Assembly: GCF_000424105.1 (NCBI RefSeq)
Contig: NZ_AUJG01000001.1
Coordinates: 310,001 to 374,000, forward strand
Origin: Lachnospira multipara ATCC 19207
GTDB lineage: Bacteria > Bacillota > Clostridia > Lachnospirales > Lachnospiraceae
Length of the DNA: 64,000 nucleotides
Direction of reading: 5' to 3'
Shown here: one piece after another, positions 17,692 to 26,112 of the stretch
How the letters are laid out: each line of letters begins with the position of its first letter
How positions within the stretch are numbered: position 1 is the first letter of the stretch
The notes under the pieces: model-generated
Told to the model about the DNA's origin: nothing
What the model saw: the letters and a program-made list of their open reading frames with translations, nothing else
Databases searched by the model: none
Translations under genes and position numbers: made by a program

Positions 17692-18208
17692 AAATGAGGA
17701 AATGTGTGAAATTGATGATTTAATACAAGAAGTGAATAAAGATTATAGTTATAGAGGCTTGCAAAAATTATTAGCCTATGTATTTACTAGCATTTTTATT
17801 TTTTTTATGCTCTTTTATGTTGGCACACAAGAAGAATTAAATAGCATTATAGTCATTGTATTTGTATTTTTTTATTTAGGGAAAACATTTTTTAATAACG
17901 ACAAAAGAGTTTTATTTCATAACAATAATTCTCGGGCTCAGCAATTAAGATTATATAAAATTACCATGATTAGTCAGTTAATATTGTTATCTCCATTTAG
18001 TTTAAAGAATTATTATAAGCTTTGTTTTTATTATCATGTAAAGTTTATAGTATGGACTTCTTTAGTATTATTTTTGATATTAGGTTTTTTTGTCTTAGTA
18101 GGTACTTTACATTTTTATCCTATGAGGTTATTAGTATATCTTCTTATGATTGTGCTGCAAATGCTTGCAGAAATTTTGGATTATATTTTAATTGCTAGAA
18201 CAGCATAA
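17678..18208 (+). CDS. Small ABC transporter membrane protein
   Basis: 176 aa, with four to five hydrophobic segments and a charged N-terminus. Its GAGGAGAAGGG ribosome site lies inside the end of the ATPase gene. No sequence family recognised; role as permease partner is inferred from overlap. Confidence 0.6.
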   Translation: MNIFKNEEMCEIDDLIQEVNKDYSYRGLQKLLAYVFTSIFIFFMLFYVGTQEELNSIIVIVFVFFYLGKTFFNNDKRVLFHNNNSRAQQLRLYKITMISQLILLSPFSLKNYYKLCFYYHVKFIVWTSLVLFLILGFFVLVGTLHFYPMRLLVYLLMIVLQMLAEILDYILIARTA

Positions 18209-18233
18209 ATATTGACTTATGTTTGTATTTGCT

Positions 18234-18317
18234 AAATAATTTAGTTTGCTACCACGATAAATTAAGTCTAGAAATCTTAAGAGCTTTGTTGTAGGATATA
18301 TAGGACTAGACTATAAT
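18234..18317 (+). promoter_or_regulatory. Duplicated promoter/leader, copy 1
   Basis: About 82 bases nearly identical to 18751-18834 upstream of hisS, with roughly four substitutions. Each contains TTGTAG, a 17-base spacer and TATAAT (18289-18317) or GATAAT in copy 2, a plausible promoter. AGTCTAG (18264-18270) and CTAGACT (18305-18311) form an inverted repeat. Confidence 0.7.
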
Positions 18318-18337
18318 GAAAGAATATGAGGAGAAAC

Positions 18338-18682
18338 ATGAAAATGGACGATAATTATAAGTTATTAAAAAATTCAATAGACGAAATTCTAGAATTTTTA
18401 GGCGCCAGTACAGTTAATCCCATATCTGTAAGTAATTTTTGTATTAAGATGGGATTCTCTATTGAGGAAAAGGAATTAATGCAAATAAAGTTTTGTAAAT
18501 TGGCATCAGATACAATTGAAGATGGTAAAACACTAAAACTAGAAGATTGTAGAAAAATTATAGAGGAAGTTCATCCATCCAATTTAGGAGTACCTTATTC
18601 GGATGATGTTATAATTGGATTTACAAGAGCTTATGCTAATATTATTCCGGATTTAAAAGAATTGATTAAAGAATGGAAATAA
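18338..18682 (+). CDS. Hypothetical protein, ~114 aa, between duplicated promoters
   Basis: GAGGAG (18328-18333) precedes ATG codons at 18338 and 18344; either could be the start, whereas the in-frame ATG at 18326 overlaps the ribosome site. The product is charged and probably helical ('NSIDEILEFLGAS', 'KLEDCRKIIEEVHPSN'), with no signal peptide, no membrane segment and no family I recognise. It has its own copy of the hisS-type promoter and its own terminator, so it is an independent unit set between the exporter operon and hisS. Confidence 0.65.
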   Translation: MKMDDNYKLLKNSIDEILEFLGASTVNPISVSNFCIKMGFSIEEKELMQIKFCKLASDTIEDGKTLKLEDCRKIIEEVHPSNLGVPYSDDVIIGFTRAYANIIPDLKELIKEWK

Positions 18683-18726
18683 AAATAAGGCTAATTTGAG
18701 ATTTTCAAATTAGCCTTATTTTTTAA
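18682..18726 (+). terminator. Strong rho-independent terminator
   Basis: AATAAGGCTAATTTGA pairs perfectly with TTCAAATTAGCCTTATT around GATT, then TTTT. Separates the hypothetical gene from hisS. Confidence 0.95.
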
Positions 18727-18750
18727 AACATGAATATAAATAATGACAAG

Positions 18751-18834
18751 AAATAATTTAGTTTGCTACCACGATAAATTAAGTCTAGTAATCTTAAGAG
18801 CTTTGTTGTAGAATATATAGGACTAGGCGATAAT
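18751..18834 (+). promoter_or_regulatory. Duplicated promoter/leader, copy 2 (hisS)
   Basis: Near-copy of 18234-18317; see that entry. Carries TTGTAG-N17-GATAAT (18806-18834), 36 bases before hisS. No T-box core was found in it. Confidence 0.7.
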
Positions 18835-18869
18835 AAAAAGTATAGACGAAATAAGAAAGGATCCGAAAT

Positions 18870-20150
18870 ATGAAGATTACATCAGTTAAGGGTACTAACG
18901 ATTACCTACCTAATGAAGTGGAAATTAGAGATTATTTACAGAGTGAAATTCTTAATACATACGTTGCTAACGGATTTGAACATATTACAACACCAGCTAT
19001 TGAAGATATTGAGAATCTTGATAAGTCAGAGGGTGGAGATAACTTAAATCTTATTTTTAAGATTATGAAGAGAGGCGATAAGCTTGATAAGGCTATTGCT
19101 TCAGGTGTTACATCTAAGAACGAGAACGTACTTGCAGATATGGGTCTTAGATATGATTTAACACTTCCTTTAAGCAGATATTTTGCTAATAATAAGGATA
19201 AGTTATCACTTCCAATGAAGTGTATCCAGATGGATAGAGTTTATAGAGCTGAAAGACCACAGAAAGGTCGTTTAAGAGAATTTGTTCAGTGTGATATTGA
19301 TATCATTGGTTCTGATTCAAGAGATTCAGAAGTTGAGCTTATTCTTACAACAACTAAGGCTTTAAAGAGAATCGGTATGAAGAACTTCAAGGTTAAGATT
19401 AACGATAGAAGATTACTTAGAGCCTTCCTTTCAAATTGTGGATTTAAGGAAGAAGAATTAGATAGTGTATGTATTACATTTGATAAGATGGATAAGATCG
19501 GACTTGATGGAGTTAAGGCTGAATTAGTAGAGAAGGCTTTTGATGAGGCTGCAATCACTAAGTTTACTGACTTCTTAACAGGAGTTTCATCACCTTCAGA
19601 AATCAGTCTTGAATCAGTTGAGGCAATCTTAGAGGATAAGACACCAGCTGATAGCTTAAAGTACATCATTAACACAGTTAAAGAAATGACTGCAGGAGAT
19701 GAAAACGCCTTTGATGTAGTATTTGATTTATCTTTAGTTAGAGGTCAGGGATATTACACAGGTACAGTATTTGAAGTAGAAAGCATTGACTTTAAGGGAG
19801 CTATTGCAGGTGGTGGCCGTTATGATAACCTTATTGGTAAGTTCTTAGGTCAGCAGGTTAGTGCAGTTGGTTTCTCTATCGGTTTTGAAAGAATTTTCTC
19901 AATTCTTATGGAAAATGGCGTAGACGCTAAGTCTCGTCCAGAAAGAATTGCAATTATGTATGATGATGGCGAAGTTGTTAAGGCTTATAAGATTGCTGAA
20001 AAATACAGAGAAGAAGGTAAGAGTTGTTCACTTTATCTTAAGCCTAAGAAGATGGGTAAGTTCCTTGGAAAGCTTGAAGAAAGAGGATATAAGGGCTTTG
20101 TAAATGTAAGCAATGGCGAAGATATCAGTTTCTTTGGCGAGGAAAAGTAG
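18870..20150 (+). CDS. hisS: Histidyl-tRNA synthetase
   Basis: Charges tRNA-His. Class II motifs: motif 2 'RVYRAERPQKGRLREFVQ' at residues ~123-140, and the HisRS-specific 'LVRGQGYYTG' near residue 290. 'AGGGRYD' and 'GFSIGFERI' (motif 3) follow, then an anticodon-binding-type C-terminal domain. HisRS rather than HisZ, because the signature His-A/His-B segments and the C-terminal domain are present. AAAGGA precedes the start. It has no terminator of its own before the next promoter; the MATE attenuator downstream would also stop its transcripts. Confidence 0.93.
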   Translation: MKITSVKGTNDYLPNEVEIRDYLQSEILNTYVANGFEHITTPAIEDIENLDKSEGGDNLNLIFKIMKRGDKLDKAIASGVTSKNENVLADMGLRYDLTLPLSRYFANNKDKLSLPMKCIQMDRVYRAERPQKGRLREFVQCDIDIIGSDSRDSEVELILTTTKALKRIGMKNFKVKINDRRLLRAFLSNCGFKEEELDSVCITFDKMDKIGLDGVKAELVEKAFDEAAITKFTDFLTGVSSPSEISLESVEAILEDKTPADSLKYIINTVKEMTAGDENAFDVVFDLSLVRGQGYYTGTVFEVESIDFKGAIAGGGRYDNLIGKFLGQQVSAVGFSIGFERIFSILMENGVDAKSRPERIAIMYDDGEVVKAYKIAEKYREEGKSCSLYLKPKKMGKFLGKLEERGYKGFVNVSNGEDISFFGEEK

Positions 20151-20163
20151 AATTAAATAAGTC

Positions 20164-20191
20164 TTGCTATAAAAAAATAATTATGTATAAT
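20164..20191 (+). promoter_or_regulatory. Promoter of the MATE leader transcript
   Basis: TTGCTA (20164-20169), 16-base spacer, TATAAT (20186-20191), just after hisS. The transcript would start near 20198, giving a ~145-base leader. Confidence 0.7.
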
Positions 20192-20227
20192 AGTTATTGT
20201 TCATCGGAGGATGTGTAAAGGAAGATT

Positions 20228-20245
20228 ATGCGTCGGATAAGATGA
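20228..20245 (+). CDS. Leader peptide MRRIR (upstream ORF of the MATE gene)
   Basis: ATG CGT CGG ATA AGA TGA encodes Met-Arg-Arg-Ile-Arg-stop. AAAGGAAG (20217-20224) provides a ribosome site about five bases upstream. The ORF coincides with the 5' arm of the terminator hairpin at 20230-20275. A ribosome held on it would prevent the terminator from forming and allow readthrough into the pump gene. Arg-Ile-Arg fits the '+X+' arrest motif known for macrolide-stalled leader peptides, such as the MRLR end of the ermD leader. CGG is an uncommon codon here, so arginine supply or general slowing of translation is an alternative signal. No direct proof of translation. Confidence 0.55.
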   Translation: MRRIR

Positions 20246-20282
20246 CAGATTGATTCTGTTATTCTTTTCCGGCGCTTTTTTT
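20230..20282 (+). terminator. Attenuator/terminator in the MATE leader
   Basis: Long stem: GCGTCGGA pairs with TCCGGCGC, continued by AAGA/TCTT and TGACAG with CTGTTA, loop ATTGATT, then seven T (20276-20282). The left arm is the MRRIR ORF. It lies ~60 bases before the MATE start and downstream of the MATE promoter, the layout of a conditional terminator. Confidence 0.85.
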
Positions 20283-20344
20283 AAGCTTAACATTGGATAA
20301 GAGAATAAATTTTAGTTATGAGATTTAATTATGAGAGGTAATGT

Positions 20345-21661
20345 ATGGATTTATTAACAGAAAAAATAAGCAAGATTTATTTTAAGTACTTAGCAGCTGC
20401 TTTTGGTAGTGCTCTTATTGTTTCAATTTATGCTTTAGTTGATACGATTGTAATTGGAAGATATGAGGGTCCTAATGGTACTGCGGCTGTAGCTAATTTT
20501 ATGCCTATGTGGTCAATTATGTTTGCTCTTGGAATTTGCTTTGGCATAGGTGGTTCGGTGCTATTAGCACAGCGAAGAGGTGCCGGGAAATTTGAAGAGT
20601 CTAATAAATATTTTACTACATCAGTGATATTATCAGTGATTGCCTCAGCAATTATTTTTATAGTATATAACCTTTGGGCAAGAGAATTACTTTATTTATC
20701 GGGAGGTCGAGGCGCAGTTCTTGATTTATCGACTAAGTACTGTTTTTACATAGCCTTTGCATCTCCACTTTTTGTGATTGGGCAAATGTTAATACCCCTT
20801 GTAAGAGTAGATGGAAAGCCTTTCATTACAACAGTTGCTGTAATTGCAGGTGGTGTATTTAACGTATTTGGAGACATTTATTTTGTTTTTGGCCTTGATA
20901 TGGGAATTCTTGGCGCTAGCCTTGCAACAGCAATAGGTCAGCTAATTTGTATAATAATATTATTGTGTCACATTTTTTCAAAAAAATGTAAGCTAAGACT
21001 AAACTTTAAAGATTTAAAATTAGGAAAGAGAATAAGACAGGTAGTTTCTACAGGTAGCGCAACCTTTATTGTAGATATTGCTATTGGCGTTGTAACAATC
21101 CTTGTAAATAACCAGATTATGCGCTATTCAGGAGAAACAGCCCTGGCAGTTTATGGTGTAATTAGCTCATATGTAACAGCAGTTCAGTCAGCAAGTTATG
21201 CAGTAGGTGAGTCAGGACAGGCTATTATTTCAACTAATTATGGTGCAGGAAATGCTAAGCGTGTAATAGAAGCAAGACGAGTAATGCTAATAACTGCCTT
21301 AGTTGGTGGAATTTTCTTTTGTATAATTGCAATGCTTTTCCCTAATGCATTACTTAGATTATATATGAAGCCAACTGCCGAAGTTTACGCAATAGGTGCA
21401 GGGGCAATTAGACTTTACTGCCTAGATTTAATTTTCCTTATGTTTAACATAGCTTCAACCTACTATTTCCAGGCGGTTAATAGATTAAGGGTATCCCTAG
21501 TAGTTTCCCTAGCTAGAGGTTTCTTTGTAAATGGACTATTAGTTATGTTACTTCCAATTATTTTTGGAATTAATGGTGTCTGGATTGCAATTCCAGTGGC
21601 TGAATTTATTGTAGCTATTTATGTTGTGTTGATGCTAAGAAAGAAGTTGGTGATAAAATAA
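20345..21661 (+). CDS. MATE-family multidrug/cation antiporter
   Basis: 438 aa with about twelve hydrophobic helices in two MatE halves. Typical features are 'IPLVRVDGKP' and 'LGASLATAIGQ' in the first half, and 'GESGQAIISTNYGAGNAKRV' in the second, the conserved extrusion-protein segment. MATE proteins export drugs or metabolites with Na+ or H+. Start at 20345 follows GAGAGG by six bases. Controlled by its own promoter and an attenuator that overlaps a +X+ leader ORF, which suggests antibiotic-inducible expression. The substrate is not deducible. Confidence 0.92.
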   Translation: MDLLTEKISKIYFKYLAAAFGSALIVSIYALVDTIVIGRYEGPNGTAAVANFMPMWSIMFALGICFGIGGSVLLAQRRGAGKFEESNKYFTTSVILSVIASAIIFIVYNLWARELLYLSGGRGAVLDLSTKYCFYIAFASPLFVIGQMLIPLVRVDGKPFITTVAVIAGGVFNVFGDIYFVFGLDMGILGASLATAIGQLICIIILLCHIFSKKCKLRLNFKDLKLGKRIRQVVSTGSATFIVDIAIGVVTILVNNQIMRYSGETALAVYGVISSYVTAVQSASYAVGESGQAIISTNYGAGNAKRVIEARRVMLITALVGGIFFCIIAMLFPNALLRLYMKPTAEVYAIGAGAIRLYCLDLIFLMFNIASTYYFQAVNRLRVSLVVSLARGFFVNGLLVMLLPIIFGINGVWIAIPVAEFIVAIYVVLMLRKKLVIK

Positions 21662-21681
21662 AAAAGCATATCAGCTTAAAT

Positions 21682-21719
21682 AGGACATGTCATAGAACAT
21701 ATGGCATGTCTTATTTTTT
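21682..21719 (+). terminator. Terminator between the convergent MATE and channel genes
   Basis: AGGACATGTCAT pairs with ATGGCATGTCTT, then ATTTTTT on the plus strand. The channel gene reads toward it from the other side. Confidence 0.85.
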
Positions 21720-22609
21720 CAATACCTACTAAAGAGCTTATGGAAAATGTATCCCCAACCGCTTTTTTTAATTTCATATTTTTCATGTACTTTCTCATAT
21801 TCTTCAGCATTATAAGTACCATTAAGAAGGGACTCCTTAAGTTTTTCAAATTCATCCTCTTCTTCGTGGGCTTTTTCCTTATTCAATTCATTCATAATTC
21901 CAGCTGTAATAATACCACTTGGCATGGCAACCATGGCAATGCCAAAGAAGGAACTAATCATAGCAATAAGTCTACCAAGATTGGTTATAGGATAGATGTC
22001 TCCGTAACCTACAGTTGTAAGAGTAAGACAAGACCAGTAAACAGCATCAAAAAAGTCCTCGAAACTATCAGGTTCAAGATTAAAAATTAGAGTAGCTGAA
22101 ATTAGAATATAGGCTACAGCTAATGTAAAGACAGAAGCAAGGGCACCTTTTTGATTTTTAAGTACATTTTTAACAAGACGAATAGTTCTTGAATATCTAA
22201 AGATTCTAAAGATTCTAAGGAGTCTTGAAAATCTAAAGATACGTAACAATTTTAGATTGTTACTAAGAAAAGTAAAGGCTGGAAGTATGGTAACAAGGTC
22301 AATAATTGCATTAATTGTAAAAGGATATCTTAAAAATGATCTGATCTTAAATTCATTAAATTTAAAATCAGCGGTAGAAAATCTTAAGACATAATCAAAT
22401 ATAAAAATGCCAGCAACAGTTTTATCAAGTACACTAAGCCTTGGAGTCGAGTACTTAAAGGCTAGTGGCACAATACCAAGAATTATTGAAATCAGCATAA
22501 TCCAATCATAAAGATTAAGTTTTGATGTATTATCCGTAACGGTTGGTTCAATAGCATAGAAAATGTTCTCTCGAATTATATGAATTTTGCTTGAAGTGAT
22601 AGTTTTCAT
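21719..22609 (-). CDS. Voltage-gated potassium channel
   Basis: 296 aa. S1-S4 helices with an arginine-rich S4 ('LLRIFRFSRLLRIFRIFRYS'), then S5, the selectivity filter TTVGYGD and S6, and a charged cytoplasmic tail of ~50 residues. This is the single-subunit six-helix Kv layout (ion transport family), forming tetramers. The minus-strand start at 22609 has GGGGGA upstream. It stands alone and convergent with the MATE gene. Likely sets membrane potential or K+ flux; no gating ligand domain is evident. Confidence 0.92.
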   Translation of the reverse strand: MKTITSSKIHIIRENIFYAIEPTVTDNTSKLNLYDWIMLISIILGIVPLAFKYSTPRLSVLDKTVAGIFIFDYVLRFSTADFKFNEFKIRSFLRYPFTINAIIDLVTILPAFTFLSNNLKLLRIFRFSRLLRIFRIFRYSRTIRLVKNVLKNQKGALASVFTLAVAYILISATLIFNLEPDSFEDFFDAVYWSCLTLTTVGYGDIYPITNLGRLIAMISSFFGIAMVAMPSGIITAGIMNELNKEKAHEEEDEFEKLKESLLNGTYNAEEYEKVHEKYEIKKSGWGYIFHKLFSRY

Positions 22610-22787
22610 AATTATCCCCCATTATAAATCTCTTCTATAAGTGTCTAATAAATTATCTAATTAATCACGAACCCAATTCTCTAGAGATTATATCGGAAAA
22701 ATGCAACTAATAATTAAGAGCGTACTTTTGTAAATAATAGACAAGTTAAAAAATATTTCGAACATACTTTCTATTAACATCTTGTTA

Positions 22788-22796
22788 TGGTATAAT
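22788..22796 (+). promoter_or_regulatory. Extended -10 promoter of addBA
   Basis: TGGTATAAT is a TGn-extended -10; the -35 (TTTCTA region, ~22768) is poor. Located 40 bases before addB and the only good candidate in the 226-base divergent gap. Confidence 0.5.
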
Positions 22797-22835
22797 TTTT
22801 GAGAAAGGAATTCTAATTATTAATAGGGAGGAATT

Positions 22836-25800
22836 ATGGCGTTACAGCTTATTTTTGGCGGTTCAGGTGCCGGTAAGTCAACATTTATTTATAAGAAGAT
22901 AATAGATGAATCAATTAAGAATCCAGATAAGAACTATATAATTGTTGTACCAGAACAGTACACAATGGCTATACAGAAGAGAGTGGTAGAATTACATCCT
23001 CATAAGGGTATTTTGAATATTGATGTTGTATCTTTCCAAAGACTAGCTTTTAAGGTCTTTGAAGAGGTTGGAGGAGTTAATTTTCCTATTCTTGATGATA
23101 CAGGTAAGAATTTAATTATAAGAAGAGTTTTAGAGCAGAATAAGTCTAAGATGTGCTATTTTGCTAGTAATACAAGTAACACAGGTTTTACAGAACAGAT
23201 GAAGTCCGTAATTTCTGAGCTTTTACAATATGATATTGATAAGGAAAGATTAGCTAAGATAAAGGAAGACTTCAAGGATAATACAGTTCTTTCATATAAG
23301 CTTGAAGATATAGATTTAATCTACAACGGCTTTAAGAAATTTATAGATAATTCTTATATCACTAACGAAGAAATTCTTGATGTATTAGCAAGGGTAGCCA
23401 TAGATTCTAAGATGTTAAAGAATTCTACTATTGTTCTAGATGGCTTTACAGGTTTTACACCAGTGCAGTATAGGCTTATTAGAATACTTCTTGAAGTTAC
23501 GGATATGATTTATTTAACACTTACAGCAGACGTAAGAGAGAAGACTAATGTAGATACTGGCATGGAGAATATCTTCTTTATGACTAAGGAATGTGCCTTT
23601 GAACTACGAAAGATTTGTGATGAAGAGCATATTGAAATGTTAGAGGATATTAAACTAGAGGATAATTATAGATTTAAAGAGAATAAGGAATTAGCCTTTT
23701 TAGAGGCCAACCTCTTTAGAAAAAAATGGACACGTTATAAGGAAGATGTTAAGGACTTAGTTATTTATTCTGGCAATTATCCTAAGGATGAGATTCATTA
23801 TGCGACTAATGAGATTTTAAAGCTTACTAGATTGTCTGGATTTAGATATTCAGATATAGCTATAGTTACTTCTGATATGGAAAGATATGGAAAACTTACA
23901 GCTAATATCCTTGAACAAAATAGCATACCATATTTCCTTGACTATAAGAGACATGTTACATCTAATCCTTTAGTTGAGTTTATTCGTGCTGCCCTAGAAA
24001 TTGTAACTAAGAACTTTAGTTATGATGCGGTTATGCGCTATTTAAGAACTTCTATGACTGACCTTTCAGTTGATGATATTGATTTAATTGATAATTACAT
24101 TAGAGCTGTTGGAATTAAAGGTAATAAGAAATGGATGAATCCTTGGACAAGGAAATTTAGAGGACATATTAACGAGACAGACCTTGAAAAGCTTAATAAC
24201 CTAAGAGAAAGGATAGTTACACCACTTGCTAAATTAAAGGAAGATTTTAGGAAAGCTGAAGGAAATGTACATAAATTAACCCTCGCTCTTTATGATTTCC
24301 TATGTATGCTTAATAGTGAAGAGAAGATTATTAACTTAGGCGCAGATAGTGATTTAGCTGATGAATTTGAGAAGGTTTATGCTTTGGTAATGGATCTTTT
24401 TGATAAACTAGTGGAACTACTTGGAACTGAGAAAGTAAGCCTAGGAGAATATGTTAAGATTCTTGATTCAGGCTTTGAAGAAATAAAAATTGGTCTTATT
24501 CCACCAAGTAATGACTGTGTTGTAATTGGTGATATTAATAGAACAAGACTTGATGATGTTAAGGTATTATTTTTCCTTGGAGTTAATGATGGACTTGTTC
24601 CTGCAAGATCTGATTCAAGAAGTATTTTATCTGAAACGGATAGAAGAAGTTTAGAAAGTATGGATGTAAAGCTATCTCCAACTAATCAGGAGAAGGCTTT
24701 TGTTCAGCGTTATTATTTATATTTGTTCCTAACAAAGGCATCTAAGAAGCTTTATATAAGCTATGCCAATAAGGATACAGAAGGAAAGTCAATTTTACCA
24801 TCATATATGATACGAACACTTAAGAAGCTGTACCCTAAGTTAGATGTTATTTATGGTGGAGAGGAAAGTATAGGTGATTTTTATCTTACATTTCCTAAAT
24901 CCGAATTGAGTTTTGATGATGAAGGTATTATTGATACAATAGCTGCAGCTAAGGCCTTAAGCTTATATGGTAAGGAACTTAGGGGAAGTGTAACATCCTT
25001 TGAAGATTATGAAAGATGTCACTACGCATATTTTCTTCGTTATGGCCTAGGGTTACAGGAAAGAGAAGAATATTCTTTTGAAATTAAGGATTTTGGTACA
25101 ATTATTCACTCAGCCCTAGAACACATTTCATCAGAAATTATTAAGAATAAGATGTCTTTTTCTAATATAAGTGATGAAGAGAGAGCACAGTTAGTTAAGA
25201 AGGGTATGGAGGCTGCAATTGATGAAAATGCTAAATCTTTACTTACAGATACTAAGAGAAGTGAATATCTAATTAAGCGAATGACAGATATTATTGACAG
25301 ATCAGTTTGGACAATTGGAAAGCATCTTGAATCAGGACTATTTAAGCCTGATATGTTAGAAGCTAAATTTTTAACAGATGTGGAATCTATGCCAAAGGAT
25401 GTTAGCTTTAAGATGAATGGTAAGATTGATAGAGTTGATATTTGTGAAGATGAAGATAATCTCTATGTTAGGGTAGTTGATTATAAGTCAGGTAAGCAAG
25501 ATCTTGACTTATTATCTATGTATTATGGACTTAAGATACAGCTTATAACTTATCTTAGAGAGGCTATTGAACTTGAAAAAAGAAGATATCACAAGAAAAA
25601 TTACGTGCCTGCAGGTATTCTTTACTTGAATGTGGACAATCCTATTGTTGAAGCTAATCCAGATGATAGTGATGAAATAGATGAGGCTATATTGCAGGAA
25701 CTTAAGATGAAGGGCTTAGTTAATGATAATGAACATGTCTATAATCTTATGGAGGATATGACAGATAAGAAGGAAGCTAAATCTATTCCTATAAAGCTTA

Positions 25801-26111
25801 AAACTGACGGAACTCTTGCTAAGGCTAGTAAGGTAATGTCTACAAGGCAGTTGGAGATGCTTTCTGATTATACTGTTAAGGAGAATATAAGGAAGGCTAA
25901 TGAAATTATAGAGGGTAATATTGAGATAAACCCATATATAAAGGGTAAAAAAACAGGTTGTGATTACTGCCCTTATAAGAGTATTTGTGGATTTAGTGCT
26001 GATTTATCCAAGAAGGGATTTAGAAGACTTGCTAATCTAGAGGATAAGATTATATGGCATAACATAAAGACCACACTTGGGGAAATTAGCGAAGAGGAAG
26101 GTGAGGAATAA
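22836..26111 (+). CDS. addB: ATP-dependent helicase/nuclease subunit B
   Basis: Half of the AddAB complex that resects double-strand breaks. 1091 aa. Residues 7-16 carry the Walker A GGSGAGKST and the AddB-type start 'LQLIFGGSGAGKSTF'. The C-terminal RecB-like nuclease has 'GKIDRVDI' and 'VVDYKSGK'. The 4Fe-4S cysteines are the lone C in 'YERCHYAYFLRYGL' and the triplet in 'CDYCPYKSICGF'. The stop is followed at once by the GTG of addA. Confidence 0.96.
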   Translation: MALQLIFGGSGAGKSTFIYKKIIDESIKNPDKNYIIVVPEQYTMAIQKRVVELHPHKGILNIDVVSFQRLAFKVFEEVGGVNFPILDDTGKNLIIRRVLEQNKSKMCYFASNTSNTGFTEQMKSVISELLQYDIDKERLAKIKEDFKDNTVLSYKLEDIDLIYNGFKKFIDNSYITNEEILDVLARVAIDSKMLKNSTIVLDGFTGFTPVQYRLIRILLEVTDMIYLTLTADVREKTNVDTGMENIFFMTKECAFELRKICDEEHIEMLEDIKLEDNYRFKENKELAFLEANLFRKKWTRYKEDVKDLVIYSGNYPKDEIHYATNEILKLTRLSGFRYSDIAIVTSDMERYGKLTANILEQNSIPYFLDYKRHVTSNPLVEFIRAALEIVTKNFSYDAVMRYLRTSMTDLSVDDIDLIDNYIRAVGIKGNKKWMNPWTRKFRGHINETDLEKLNNLRERIVTPLAKLKEDFRKAEGNVHKLTLALYDFLCMLNSEEKIINLGADSDLADEFEKVYALVMDLFDKLVELLGTEKVSLGEYVKILDSGFEEIKIGLIPPSNDCVVIGDINRTRLDDVKVLFFLGVNDGLVPARSDSRSILSETDRRSLESMDVKLSPTNQEKAFVQRYYLYLFLTKASKKLYISYANKDTEGKSILPSYMIRTLKKLYPKLDVIYGGEESIGDFYLTFPKSELSFDDEGIIDTIAAAKALSLYGKELRGSVTSFEDYERCHYAYFLRYGLGLQEREEYSFEIKDFGTIIHSALEHISSEIIKNKMSFSNISDEERAQLVKKGMEAAIDENAKSLLTDTKRSEYLIKRMTDIIDRSVWTIGKHLESGLFKPDMLEAKFLTDVESMPKDVSFKMNGKIDRVDICEDEDNLYVRVVDYKSGKQDLDLLSMYYGLKIQLITYLREAIELEKRRYHKKNYVPAGILYLNVDNPIVEANPDDSDEIDEAILQELKMKGLVNDNEHVYNLMEDMTDKKEAKSIPIKLKTDGTLAKASKVMSTRQLEMLSDYTVKENIRKANEIIEGNIEINPYIKGKKTGCDYCPYKSICGFSADLSKKGFRRLANLEDKIIWHNIKTTLGEISEEEGEE

Positions 26112-26112
26112 C

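Noticed and set aside
18751-18869. T-box leader for hisS
   Set aside because: Many Firmicute hisS genes have one, but I find no T-box core (the GGTGGNACCGCG segment) nor a terminator between this leader and the gene.
20211-20240. Alternative leader ORF starting at ATG 20211
   Set aside because: It reads nine codons, but its only possible ribosome site (CGGAGG) touches the ATG with no spacing, so efficient initiation is unlikely.
21701-22090. Plus-strand 129-codon frame under the potassium channel
   Set aside because: It is antisense to a clear six-helix channel, lacks a ribosome site and reads as low-complexity Phe/Ile sequence mirrored from the channel's codons.
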